NCBI GenBank assembly: GCA_017882605.1
Contig: JADGPE010000013.1
Span: 1 to 38,668 of the forward strand
Origin: Thermoleophilia bacterium
Lineage (GTDB): Bacteria; Actinomycetota; Thermoleophilia; Gaiellales; Gaiellaceae
Length of the DNA: 38,668 nt
Direction: 5' to 3'
Positions within the stretch are counted from its first letter, which is position 1. Each line of letters begins with the position of its first letter. The notes beneath the pieces were generated by a model. That model was not told where the DNA came from. It searched no databases and worked only from the letters and a program-made list of their open reading frames with translations. The position numbers and the translations under genes are program-made. Shown one piece after another: positions 7,364-14,994 of the stretch.

Positions 7364-8101
7364 ATGCCCGGGCTGATGGCACGCCTCTCATTGATCTTCA
7401 AGGCCAAGTTCTCGAAGGCGCTCGATCGCGCCGAGAACCCGAACGAGACTCTCGACTACTCCTACGAGGAGCAGCTCCGCCAGCTCCAGAACGTCAAGCG
7501 CGGCATCGCCGACGTGACGACTGCCAAGAAGCGGCTGGAGATGCAGTACACATCGATGCAGCAGCAGGTCGACAAGCTCGACGGCCAGGCGCGACAGGCG
7601 CTGCAGGCCGGGCACGAAGACCTGGCCCGCGAGGCGCTGACCCGCAAGACGGCGGTGCAGGCGCAGCTCGAGGCGATCATGCAACAGGGCCAGCAGCTCG
7701 AGGCCCAGCAGGCGAAGCTCGTCGATGGTGAGAAGACACTCTCGGCCAAGATCGAGGCGTTCCGCTCGCAGAAGGAAGTGATCAAGGCGCAGTACTCGGC
7801 CGCCGAGGCGCAGGTGCGGATCGGCGAGGCTGCGACCGGCATCGGCGAGCACATGGCCGACGTCGGCATGGCGGTCCAGCGCGCCAAGGACAAGACCGAG
7901 CAGATGCAGGCACGCGCGAGCGCGATCGACGAGCTCACCGCCGCCGGCTCGCTCGAGGACTTCACCTCGTCGGGCGACGACATCGACCGTCAGCTGGCGC
8001 AGATCTCGCAGGGCGGCCAGGTCGACGACGAGCTCGCGAAGATGAAGGCCGAGCTCGGCAAGAGCGACGAGCCGAAAGCAATCGAGGGAGAGAAGCCGTG
8101 A
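7364..8101 (+). CDS. pspA: PspA/IM30 family envelope-stress protein
   Basis: A 245-aa, almost entirely helical protein of the PspA/IM30/Vipp1 (ESCRT-III-like) family, which coats and repairs stressed cytoplasmic membranes. It has the usual amphipathic N-terminus (MARLSLIFKAKFSKALDRAE), long Gln/Glu/Lys/Ala-rich coiled-coil helices (residues about 30-190) and an acidic tail. The ATG at 7364 has GAGGAG about 10 nt upstream (7348-7353) and so a leadered mRNA. It overlaps the next gene by 4 nt (GTGA). Pairing with a PspAA gene is the actinobacterial arrangement. Length fits the family (220-270 aa). Confidence 0.93.
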   Translation: MPGLMARLSLIFKAKFSKALDRAENPNETLDYSYEEQLRQLQNVKRGIADVTTAKKRLEMQYTSMQQQVDKLDGQARQALQAGHEDLAREALTRKTAVQAQLEAIMQQGQQLEAQQAKLVDGEKTLSAKIEAFRSQKEVIKAQYSAAEAQVRIGEAATGIGEHMADVGMAVQRAKDKTEQMQARASAIDELTAAGSLEDFTSSGDDIDRQLAQISQGGQVDDELAKMKAELGKSDEPKAIEGEKP

Positions 8102-8391
8102 TCGTCCGGTTGATGGGCGAGGGTCAGTTTCGCGTCGACGACGCGCTCATCACGCGGCTCAACGAGCTCGACGACGAGGTGTCCCGTGCGGTGACCGAAG
8201 GGGATGAGCGCGCCCTGTGGACCGGCCTGCAGGCGCTCGCCGATGCGGTGCGCGAGGGCGGAGAGAAGCTCGCGGACGAGGACCTGCGCCCGTCCGACGC
8301 GATCATCCCTCCCGAGGACCTCTCGCTGGAGGAGGCGCGCGAGTTGCTGGCGGACGAGGGGTTCATCCCCGACCTGCCGGTACCGTCGTGA
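8098..8391 (+). CDS. pspAA: PspA-associated protein PspAA
   Basis: A 97-aa protein starting MIVRLMGEGQFRVDD, the signature opening of the PspAA domain found next to pspA in actinobacteria and archaea. The body is acidic and helical (residues 20-60), with a short C-terminal segment rich in Asp/Glu/Leu. The GTG start overlaps the pspA stop (GTGA). Its stop codon overlaps the ATG of the following oxidoreductase. PspAA is thought to work with PspA at the membrane; its biochemical role is not established. Identification rests on context and the N-terminal motif. Confidence 0.85.
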   Translation: MIVRLMGEGQFRVDDALITRLNELDDEVSRAVTEGDERALWTGLQALADAVREGGEKLADEDLRPSDAIIPPEDLSLEEARELLADEGFIPDLPVPS

Positions 8392-9362
8392 TGCAGGAAG
8401 TCGTGCTCGCTGCGCGCCCGCAGGGCGAGCCGCAAGAGTCCGACTTCGAGCTCCGCGAAGCGCCCGACGCCGCGCCCGGCGACGGCGAGGTGCTCGTTCG
8501 CAACGTCTACGTGTCGGTCGACCCGTACATGCGCAGCCGCATGACCGGTGCGCGCACCTACGTTGGCCCGTACGAGCTCGGCAGTCCGATCGACGGTGGT
8601 GCCGTCGGCCGGGTCGTCGAGTCGCGCCACGAGGGCTACGCCGAGGGCGACTGGGTGATGTCGATGCTCGGCTGGCGAGAGCAGGGGGTCGTTGCAGGTG
8701 ACCGTCTGCGGAAGCTCGACGCATCGCTGGCGCCGCCCTCGACCGCCCTCGGCGTGCTCGGGATGCCGGGGCTCACGGCGTGGGTGGGGCTGGTCGACAT
8801 CGGGCGGATCGAGCAAGGGGAGACGATCTACGTCTCCGGGGCGGCGGGAGCCGTCGGCAGCGCGGCGGCGCAGCTGGCGAAGCTCAAAGGCCTCCACGTG
8901 ATCGGCAGCGCCGGCTCGGCCGAGAAGGTCGACTGGCTGCGCTCGCTCGGCATCGAGGCCTTCAACTACCGCGAGGTGGCCGCGAAGGAAGCACTTGCAG
9001 ACGGCATCGACGTGTTCTTCGACAACGTCGGCGGCGAGCAGTTGGAGGCTGCGCTGAATGCGCTACGTCCGTTCGGTCGCGTCATCGCCTGCGGGGCGAT
9101 CTCGCGCTACAACGACGAGCGCCCCCAGCCGGGCCCGCGCAACCTCGGCTTCGTCGTCACGAAACGGCTGCGCATCCAGGGCTTCATCGTTTCCGATCAC
9201 TCCGACCGTTTCCCGGCGTTCCTGGCCGAGGTCGGGCCGTGGGTGGCAGCCGGGGAGGTGCGGTACCGCGAGACCTTCGTCGACGGGATCGAGAATGTCC
9301 CGGCTGCGTTCGCAGGCCTCTTCCGCGGCGAGAACACCGGCAAGATGCTCGTACGCGTCTAG
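8391..9362 (+). CDS. Zinc-free MDR NADP-dependent oxidoreductase (quinone/enone reductase-like)
   Basis: A 323-aa medium-chain reductase of the leukotriene B4 dehydrogenase / prostaglandin reductase / curcumin reductase type, which reduces activated C=C bonds with NADPH and needs no zinc. The family hallmark DPYMRSRM is near residue 43. The cofactor-binding stretch YVSGAAGAVGSAAAQLAK lies near 146-163 and FDNVGGE near 205. The C-terminal part (RIQGFIVSDH) is also diagnostic. There is no GHE zinc motif. The ATG overlaps the pspAA stop by one base; a GTG one codon earlier is possible. It may therefore be co-transcribed with pspA-pspAA, though a functional link is unproven. Confidence 0.9.
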   Translation: MQEVVLAARPQGEPQESDFELREAPDAAPGDGEVLVRNVYVSVDPYMRSRMTGARTYVGPYELGSPIDGGAVGRVVESRHEGYAEGDWVMSMLGWREQGVVAGDRLRKLDASLAPPSTALGVLGMPGLTAWVGLVDIGRIEQGETIYVSGAAGAVGSAAAQLAKLKGLHVIGSAGSAEKVDWLRSLGIEAFNYREVAAKEALADGIDVFFDNVGGEQLEAALNALRPFGRVIACGAISRYNDERPQPGPRNLGFVVTKRLRIQGFIVSDHSDRFPAFLAEVGPWVAAGEVRYRETFVDGIENVPAAFAGLFRGENTGKMLVRV

Positions 9363-11320
9363 CGGTGCACGAACTCGATGTGCGTCGAGCCGAGGAGGTT
9401 CTGGCCGTCGATCTCGAAGTGGCAGACGCGCGACCGGGGTGACCGGGGCACGAAGATCGTGCCGTTCCAGTAGGTCAGTCCGGCGATCCTGGCCCGGGTC
9501 GTGATCCGTCCGTCGAGGCGCAGGGTCACCACGCTCGTCGCCTTGGGCAGGAGCGTCAGCTCGAGCCGTCCGCCCGCGCAGTCATAGGCGCGCACAACGC
9601 CGGGCTCGGTCATGTCGCCGTTCGGCTTGATTCCGCGTTCGACTGTCGTGAGTCGCGCCGGGCCGGTCAGCCGCCACACGGTCAGTCCGGCGGTGTCGAG
9701 ACCGAATTGGGTCAGATGAGCGATCGGCGTGCCTACGAATGAGTGCGGGTCGCTCGCGACGAGGTAGCGCTCGTCGATCGGGAGCCGGCCCGTCGGCGGA
9801 ACGTGGACGACCCGCTGCGTCATCGGGCCGGGAACGCGGGCGGGCCTGGCCGACACCACGTCGGTGATGTTCCGGTTCCAGAACCGCACCTGCCAGACGC
9901 CGTTCCAGTACGACTCGCCGTCGTAGAAGTAGGCGGTGGGGGCGTGAGTGGCGCGGGTGATCCAGTCGGGCGGAATGCCGACAAGATTGCGTTGGTCGTA
10001 GCCGACGTGGTCGGCGAGCTCGTTCGAGGCGACCGCGCTCGAGCCGATCAGGAGGACGATCATCGCGGCCGGAAGGCCCGCGAGGAAGCGTCGGCGCAGC
10101 GTGATGATCGCGCCGAGAATCGCGAACGCGACGACGGCGACCCCCCACGCCGCGCGGTCTCCGCCCACCCGGTCGAGGATCGCGACGTCGAATGTGTCCG
10201 GCAGCGTCTCGATGCCGATGAGGTGGTTCCACGGCGTCAGCAGGAGCAGCGCGAGCACGGAGAGCGCGACGAAGTAGACGGCCGGCCGCGGCCGCGGAGC
10301 GCCGCGATCGAGCCAGAGCGCGAAGACGGTGAAGAGCAGCGGCGGGAGCAGCGCGAGGTCCCGGCCGAGGAGGTGCGGCGCATAGCGCGCGGCGAACAGG
10401 CCGACCTGCGCGACCACGAGGACGGTTGCGCACGCCGTGACCGAGACGACGGCCCGGGCTCCCGGGTCTCGCTCGTCGCCTCGTGCGACGCCGATCAGCA
10501 GCAGGACGAGCGCGACGGTCGGAGCGACGGCCGTCGAGAACACCAGGTAGCTGAAGTGCTCGCCGATGAGAGTTGCCGCCGAGCCGAGTGGGTAGTGCCC
10601 CCGGAGCGTCTCTTCGTAGGCGCCGAAGAGACCGGGCGCCGCGGCGACCGCCGCTCCTGCCGCGACCAGCACCCACCAGACAGGCCAGAAGGCACGCAGC
10701 GATCGCCGCTCGCGCGACAGCAGCCAATCGACGATGATCGCCGCGGCGAAGACCGCGACCAGCACGACCGACTGAACTCTCGTCAGCACCGCCAGGGCGA
10801 TCGCGCCCAATGCGATCGCCTGGTCGCGAAGTGTCGCGGTCTCGACGGCCTGCGCAATCGCCAGGAGCGCGAACGCGCCGAGCGGATAGATGAGGACCTC
10901 CGTCATCAGGAAGCCCGAGTAGAGCGTCAGCGGCGTTGCGAGCGCGAGCGCCGCCGCAACGAGTGCATAGCCGGGCCGCATGAAGCGGCGTCCGTAGAAG
11001 GAGATCGGCACGGCGACCAGCGACATCGCCAAGGCCTGCAGCAGTTTCAGCGACGCGTAGCCGGTTGCGAGCCGGCCGACCGAGAGCGGGATCCCTGCCA
11101 GCACGGGGTAGAGGAAGCCGTAACCGGCGCCCTCGCCGTGGAGGAGCGCCAGGTGGCCGTGGCGCCAGAAGGACACGGCGCGCTCCGCGTAGATCGCTTC
11201 GTCGGGCATGATCCACAGCCCGGTGATCCGCCTGCCGGCCAGCCAGTGCAGGAGCGTCGAGACCCCGACGAGCGCGGGGAGCGCGAGGACTAGACCGGGG
11301 CGTCGAAGAGTGCGAACCAT
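9359..11320 (-). CDS. Polytopic membrane protein, GT-C glycosyltransferase-like
   Basis: A 653-aa integral membrane protein. After an N-terminal signal-anchor, the first outside loop contains MPDEAIYAERA, the acidic-pair motif expected in the first extracytoplasmic loop of GT-C (ArnT/PMT-type) sugar transferases that use polyprenyl-phosphate sugars. About ten more hydrophobic segments follow to residue 440. The last 200 residues form a soluble, beta-rich, presumably extracytoplasmic domain. The glycosyltransferase assignment is inference; acceptor and donor are unknown. The ATG lies inside the end of pspAB (31-nt overlap), implying coupling. Its TAG stop shares a CTAG tetranucleotide with the stop of the convergent MDR gene. 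Confidence 0.75.
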   Translation of the reverse strand: MVRTLRRPGLVLALPALVGVSTLLHWLAGRRITGLWIMPDEAIYAERAVSFWRHGHLALLHGEGAGYGFLYPVLAGIPLSVGRLATGYASLKLLQALAMSLVAVPISFYGRRFMRPGYALVAAALALATPLTLYSGFLMTEVLIYPLGAFALLAIAQAVETATLRDQAIALGAIALAVLTRVQSVVLVAVFAAAIIVDWLLSRERRSLRAFWPVWWVLVAAGAAVAAAPGLFGAYEETLRGHYPLGSAATLIGEHFSYLVFSTAVAPTVALVLLLIGVARGDERDPGARAVVSVTACATVLVVAQVGLFAARYAPHLLGRDLALLPPLLFTVFALWLDRGAPRPRPAVYFVALSVLALLLLTPWNHLIGIETLPDTFDVAILDRVGGDRAAWGVAVVAFAILGAIITLRRRFLAGLPAAMIVLLIGSSAVASNELADHVGYDQRNLVGIPPDWITRATHAPTAYFYDGESYWNGVWQVRFWNRNITDVVSARPARVPGPMTQRVVHVPPTGRLPIDERYLVASDPHSFVGTPIAHLTQFGLDTAGLTVWRLTGPARLTTVERGIKPNGDMTEPGVVRAYDCAGGRLELTLLPKATSVVTLRLDGRITTRARIAGLTYWNGTIFVPRSPRSRVCHFEIDGQNLLGSTHIEFVHR

Positions 11321-11856
11321 CGCGTCAAGTCCTGCTCGACCGGCAGCTCCTTTTCGAGCTTCGCCTTCAGTTCGAGCTCGGTTGCGTTGTCGCGTTTCTG
11401 GTCTCCGAGGGGCACGAACGGCCAAAATGCCCCGCGCTTGAATCCGTAAATCCAGTAGACGGGGTGCTCGCCACCCTTGAACGGGAAGGTCGCGGCCAGG
11501 AGCTGCGAGCCGAACCCTTGCGCGGTCAGCTCCGACGCCAACGTGTGCGCGGTGGCGACGAGATCCTCGAGGTCGGGGTCGTGGATGACGATCCAGTCGA
11601 ATCCGAACTCGTCGGACTTGCGCTCCACCTGGGAGCCACATTGTTGGGCGACGGCGTCGATGAGCTTGTCGACGTCGTCGAACGCGCTGCGAAACTCGCC
11701 GGAGGACTGCGGCTTGAACGCAACCGCCGCCGCCCCGGCCGTGACGAGCCCGAGCTCCGCCTGCAGCGTCACCGCCGCGGTCGTCAAAGCGAAAAGCCGG
11801 TCGTCCTGCGGCTCGCTGAGTTTCTTGCGCCCGAAGAGGACGTCTCTAACGCCCAA
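11290..11856 (-). CDS. pspAB: PspA-associated protein PspAB
   Basis: A 188-aa soluble protein recognised as PspAB: MGVRDVLFGRKKL start, the FALTTAAVTLQAELG segment, DFGFDW/IVIHDP core, GFGSQLLAATFPF, YWIYGFKRGAFWPFVP, and the closing ELPVEQDLTRWFALFDAP. In actinobacteria this family sits beside htpX and belongs to the extended Psp envelope-stress network. Its exact action is unknown. The start overlaps the end of the upstream htpX by 11 nt, and the downstream membrane-protein gene begins inside this gene. The three form a tight operon on the minus strand. Confidence 0.85.
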   Translation of the reverse strand: MGVRDVLFGRKKLSEPQDDRLFALTTAAVTLQAELGLVTAGAAAVAFKPQSSGEFRSAFDDVDKLIDAVAQQCGSQVERKSDEFGFDWIVIHDPDLEDLVATAHTLASELTAQGFGSQLLAATFPFKGGEHPVYWIYGFKRGAFWPFVPLGDQKRDNATELELKAKLEKELPVEQDLTRWFALFDAPV

Positions 11857-12733
11857 CGGGCTCTCCCTGGCTGCGGCTCATCTCCCCGAGCCTAGCGAGC
11901 CGCTCCTCGAGCGGGGGATGGTCGGAGAAGATGGCGAACCTGGGCCGTCCGGTGGCCACGACCCAGAGCGCTTCCACGCGGCCGAGCTTGCGGAGATCGA
12001 TGTTCGGGATCTCGGAATCGTCCTGAGTGAGCTTGACGAGCGCGCTCATCATGTCTGCGGGCCTGCCGGTCAGAATGGCCGACCCGCGGTCGGCGGCGAA
12101 TTCGCGATAGCGCGACAGGGTCAAGGTGATCAAGGATCCAAATGCCCAGATGGGGATCCCAAGCCACCAGACGAAGAACCAGGCGTAGAACACGGCCCCT
12201 TCCTCGGCGATCAGCGTCTCGCCGAGCGTCCGAGGGACGCCGGCGAACGTCATGACGCCGGCGTCGCGGTTGGCGATGTGCGCGAGCTCGTGAGCGAGAA
12301 CGGCTTCGAGCTCCCCGGTCGTGAGCAATCGCTGCAATGCGCTCGTCACGACGATGGTGGCATCTCGCCGTCGAACGCCGACGGTGAACGCGTTGGGTGT
12401 TGGCGAATCGACGACCGCGAGATCCGGCACCGGGACGTCCGCAAGCGCCGACAGCCGTTCGAGCATCGCGTAGAGCTTCGGTTGGTCCCGTTCGGTGACC
12501 GGCCTGGCGTCGACGGCGCCGAGCATCAGACCGCTGGCGGTTCCGTATTTCGCGATCGTGGCGCCGCCGATGATGACGCTGAGCACGATGATGAACGGCG
12601 TCCAGTTCGGCTCGACGAACGCGAGCGCGACGAGACCGGTTGCGATGGCGGCATAGAGAACGGTCACCGCGATGGCCAGGAGCAGCATGCGGATGCTGAG
12701 GCCGAGGTCACGCGTGGAGAAGCGCCGCTGCAC
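11846..12733 (-). CDS. htpX: Zinc metalloprotease HtpX (M48), copy 1
   Basis: A 295-aa membrane-bound M48B peptidase, which degrades damaged membrane proteins. Two N-terminal membrane helices (about residues 16-40 and 46-62) precede the catalytic motif HELAH at 148-152. The third zinc ligand is Glu211 in SRYREFAADR. A further hydrophobic segment lies near 180-205. The GTG start is favoured by TACAAC 6 nt upstream. The next htpX copy ends 16 bp upstream of this start, and pspAB follows with an 11-nt overlap. The two copies clearly differ in sequence, so this is an old duplication or two subfamilies rather than a recent copy. Confidence 0.93.
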   Translation of the reverse strand: MQRRFSTRDLGLSIRMLLLAIAVTVLYAAIATGLVALAFVEPNWTPFIIVLSVIIGGATIAKYGTASGLMLGAVDARPVTERDQPKLYAMLERLSALADVPVPDLAVVDSPTPNAFTVGVRRRDATIVVTSALQRLLTTGELEAVLAHELAHIANRDAGVMTFAGVPRTLGETLIAEEGAVFYAWFFVWWLGIPIWAFGSLITLTLSRYREFAADRGSAILTGRPADMMSALVKLTQDDSEIPNIDLRKLGRVEALWVVATGRPRFAIFSDHPPLEERLARLGEMSRSQGEPVGR

Positions 12734-12739
12734 GCGGCA

Positions 12740-12745
12740 GTTGTA
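12740..12745 (-). promoter_or_regulatory. Possible -10 element (TACAAC) before htpX copy 1
   Basis: On the minus strand TACAAC, TGCCGC, then the GTG start. The last base departs from the TANNNT pattern, so this is a weaker candidate. It would let copy 1, pspAB and the membrane protein be expressed separately from copy 2. Confidence 0.35.
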
Positions 12746-12749
12746 CTAC

Positions 12750-13667
12750 CTAGGCGACCGGGCGGCCCATCTCGCGGGCGATCTCGGCGAGCGCCGCGAT
12801 GCGCTTCTCGAGCGGCGGGTGATCCATGAAGAGCTCAGCGAGGTTGCCCTTGGCCTTCGCCGGGATGATGAAGAACGCGTTCATCCCCTCGACCTGGCGC
12901 AGGTCTCGATTCGGGATCAGGGTCATCTGCGACGAGATCTTCTGCAGCGCGCTCATCAGGTACTCCGGCGCGCCGGTGATCAGTGCCGAGCCGCGATCAG
13001 CGGCGTACTCGCGATAGCGGGAGATCGTCCGGATCAGGACGAAGCTGATCGCGTAGACGATGATCGAGACGACGAAGACGATCAGCCAGATCGGCGGCCC
13101 GTTGTTGTTGTCCCGGTTCCCGCCGCCGCCGCCCCACATGCCGGCGTAGAGGCCGAAGCGGGTCAGCATCGCCGCGAGCATCGCGAAGAAGCTGGCGACG
13201 GTCATGATCAGCACGTCGCGGTTCGCCACATGGGAGAGCTCGTGGGCGAGGACGCCCTCGATCTCCTTCGGCTCGAGCCGGTCCCACAGGCCGGTTGTCA
13301 CGCAGACGGCGGCGTGCTTGGGCGAGCGCCCCGTGGCAAACGCGTTCGGCACCGGCGTGTCCATCATCGCGACCTTCGGCTTCGGCAGGTCGGCCATCGC
13401 GCACAGCCGCTCGACCATGTCGTGCAGCGCGGGCGCCTCTTCGCGCGAGACGACCTTCGCACCGGCCGCGGCGAGCGCCAGCTTGTCCGACGTGTAGTAC
13501 TGGAAGAACGCCAGCCCGATCACGATCACGAGCATCGGGACGAGCCCGACGTTCAGGACCTGGAACAGCACCACGGCGAAGATCACGTAGAGCAGGCCGA
13601 GCAGGGCCGTCGTGAAGATCATCCGCAACGTGAGGCCGGCGTCGCGACCGTAGGATCTGCGCTTCAT
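12750..13667 (-). CDS. htpX: Zinc metalloprotease HtpX (M48), copy 2
   Basis: A 305-aa M48B protease. Two N-terminal membrane helices lie at about 14-38 and 41-57. The catalytic HELSH is at 142-146 and the zinc-binding Glu220 in SRYREYAADRGSA. A Gly/Asn-rich loop (WGGGGGNRDNNNG) precedes a third hydrophobic helix at 193-213; copy 1 lacks this loop. The conserved NRDLRQVEGMNAFFI and DHPPLEKRIAAL near the C-terminus are typical of HtpX. The ATG start at 13667 is supported by TACAAT 7 nt upstream and by the usual N-terminal length. First gene of the htpX-htpX-pspAB-membrane protein series. Confidence 0.94.
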   Translation of the reverse strand: MKRRSYGRDAGLTLRMIFTTALLGLLYVIFAVVLFQVLNVGLVPMLVIVIGLAFFQYYTSDKLALAAAGAKVVSREEAPALHDMVERLCAMADLPKPKVAMMDTPVPNAFATGRSPKHAAVCVTTGLWDRLEPKEIEGVLAHELSHVANRDVLIMTVASFFAMLAAMLTRFGLYAGMWGGGGGNRDNNNGPPIWLIVFVVSIIVYAISFVLIRTISRYREYAADRGSALITGAPEYLMSALQKISSQMTLIPNRDLRQVEGMNAFFIIPAKAKGNLAELFMDHPPLEKRIAALAEIAREMGRPVA

Positions 13668-13674
13668 ACCGGGG

Positions 13675-13680
13675 ATTGTA
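13675..13680 (-). promoter_or_regulatory. -10 element (TACAAT) of htpX copy 2, leaderless type
   Basis: On the minus strand TACAAT, CCCCGGT, ATG. It is a near-consensus hexamer with a 7-nt gap and no Shine-Dalgarno sequence. Confidence 0.55.
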
Positions 13681-13739
13681 GGGATGACCCTGGCCGCGCT
13701 GCAGGCGCTTAACGCCCCGTCAACGTGCGCCCGGCGGTA

Positions 13740-13745
13740 TAGACT
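13740..13745 (+). promoter_or_regulatory. -10 element (TAGACT, within TATAGACT) before cytochrome c
   Basis: TATAGACT occupies 13738-13745 and the GTG start is at 13754. The leader would be zero to a few bases long. No Shine-Dalgarno sequence is present, which agrees with a leaderless or near-leaderless mRNA. Confidence 0.4.
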
Positions 13746-13753
13746 CCGCGCTC

Positions 13754-14164
13754 GTGCGCCGCCTCGTTCCTGTCCTGGCCGTCCTCCTCTTCGCCGCCGG
13801 CTGCTCGACCTCCAAGCCGGGGGAGAAGACCGTGTCGCCGCTGCCGACGAAGGTCGTCGGCACGGTCGCAAAGCCGCAGGCTGTCACCGTTCCGGCGCAG
13901 TACAAGAACGGGGATCCGACGGCCGGGAAGGCGGTCTTTCTGAGCGCCGGGTGCACCGGGTGCCACACGCTCGCCGACGCCAAAGCGAACGGCACGGTCG
14001 GCCCCAATCTCGACCAGATGAAGCCCGCTCTGTCGAAGGCCGTCCTGCGCGTGACGAAGGGCGCCGGGGCGATGCCCTCGTTCCAGGGCCAGCTGACGAC
14101 GAAGCAGATCGCCGATGTCACCGCGTACGTCGTGAAGGCGACCGGCGGCAACCCGAACGGCTGA
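13754..14164 (+). CDS. Small c-type cytochrome lipoprotein
   Basis: A 136-aa exported haem protein. The N-terminus is a lipoprotein signal with a lipobox-like FAAGC (Cys17). A low-complexity linker runs to residue 50. The cytochrome domain has the haem-binding CTGCH at 67-71 and the likely axial Met107 in GAGAMPSF, then the usual C-terminal helix (TTKQIADVTAYV). It would be tethered to the outer face of the membrane and carry single electrons. Partner oxidases or reductases are not nearby. It overlaps the next gene only if that gene starts at the CTG discussed there. Confidence 0.9.
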   Translation: MRRLVPVLAVLLFAAGCSTSKPGEKTVSPLPTKVVGTVAKPQAVTVPAQYKNGDPTAGKAVFLSAGCTGCHTLADAKANGTVGPNLDQMKPALSKAVLRVTKGAGAMPSFQGQLTTKQIADVTAYVVKATGGNPNG

Positions 14165-14994
14165 CGCTCTCTCTTCCTGAGAACTTCCCGCGCGGCGTCG
14201 ACGTCGTCGCGACCGATTTCGACCGCACGCTCGTGTGGGAGGACGGGCAGCTGCCGCCACGGACCCTGGACGCCCTGCGGGCCGCCCGAGCCGCAGACCT
14301 CGACGTGATCGTCGTCACGGGGCGGATGGTGCAGTCCGTGCGGCGCTTCCTCGAGCCGGCCCGCCTCGACGAGCCGGTCATCTGCTACCAGGGCGCCGTC
14401 GTCGCAGACGCCGACGGGAAGTGGCTACGTCACGAGCCGATCCCGCTCGAGCTCGCGCGCGAGGTGATCCGGCTCGTCGAGGGAGTGGGCTACGGGCTCA
14501 ACGTCTACGTCGGCGACGAGCTGTACGTCTCCAAGGTGACACAGGGCTCGCGCGACTACGCGGGCTTCCAACAGCTTGTGATCCACGAGGTCGGTGACCT
14601 GCTCGCCTGGCTCGATGAGCCCCCAACCAAGCTCGTCTGCGTGGGCGATCCGACGGAGCTCGACGGCGTCGAGGCCCGGATGAAGGCGCACTTCGGCGAC
14701 CTGCTCTACATCTCGAAGTCGTTGCCGTACTTCCTCGAGTTCGCGGCGTCCGGCGTGACGAAAGGCGCCGGCCTCGACTTCCTGGCCGCGCACATGGGCT
14801 TCACCCGGGCGCAGACGATCGCCTTCGGCGACGGTGAGAACGACGTGGAGCTCGTCGAATGGGCCGGGTTCGGCATCGCCGTGGAGAACGCGCACGACCG
14901 CGTGAAGGCGGTCGCCGACTGGATCTGCCCCTCCGCGCAGGAAGAAGGCGTCGCACAGGTGCTCGAGGCGCTTCTAGACTCGAAGCAGCGATGA
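14161..14994 (+). CDS. HAD-superfamily (Cof-type) phosphatase
   Basis: A HAD hydrolase of the Cof/YbiV-like type, about 277 aa. Motif I is DFDRT (nucleophile Asp19, acid Asp21 counting from 14161). Motif II is VVTGR, and motifs III/IV are KGAGLDFL and FGDGENDVELVEWAG. The cap domain between motifs II and III fits class IIB. It probably dephosphorylates sugar phosphates or cofactors; the specificity is unknown. No ATG, GTG or TTG lies between the open upstream frame (inside the cytochrome gene) and motif I. The CTG at 14161, overlapping the cytochrome stop as CTGA, is my proposed start and is uncertain. It overlaps serS by 4 nt (ATGA). Confidence 0.88.
   Translation: MTLSLPENFPRGVDVVATDFDRTLVWEDGQLPPRTLDALRAARAADLDVIVVTGRMVQSVRRFLEPARLDEPVICYQGAVVADADGKWLRHEPIPLELAREVIRLVEGVGYGLNVYVGDELYVSKVTQGSRDYAGFQQLVIHEVGDLLAWLDEPPTKLVCVGDPTELDGVEARMKAHFGDLLYISKSLPYFLEFAASGVTKGAGLDFLAAHMGFTRAQTIAFGDGENDVELVEWAGFGIAVENAHDRVKAVADWICPSAQEEGVAQVLEALLDSKQR

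Noticed and set aside
9743-11293. A long plus-strand open frame (over 500 codons) opposite the GT-C-like gene
   Set aside because: Its translation is a monotonous Arg/Asp/Glu/His mix without domains, as expected for the antisense of a high-GC gene. The minus-strand product has clear membrane helices and a sugar-transferase-like loop motif.
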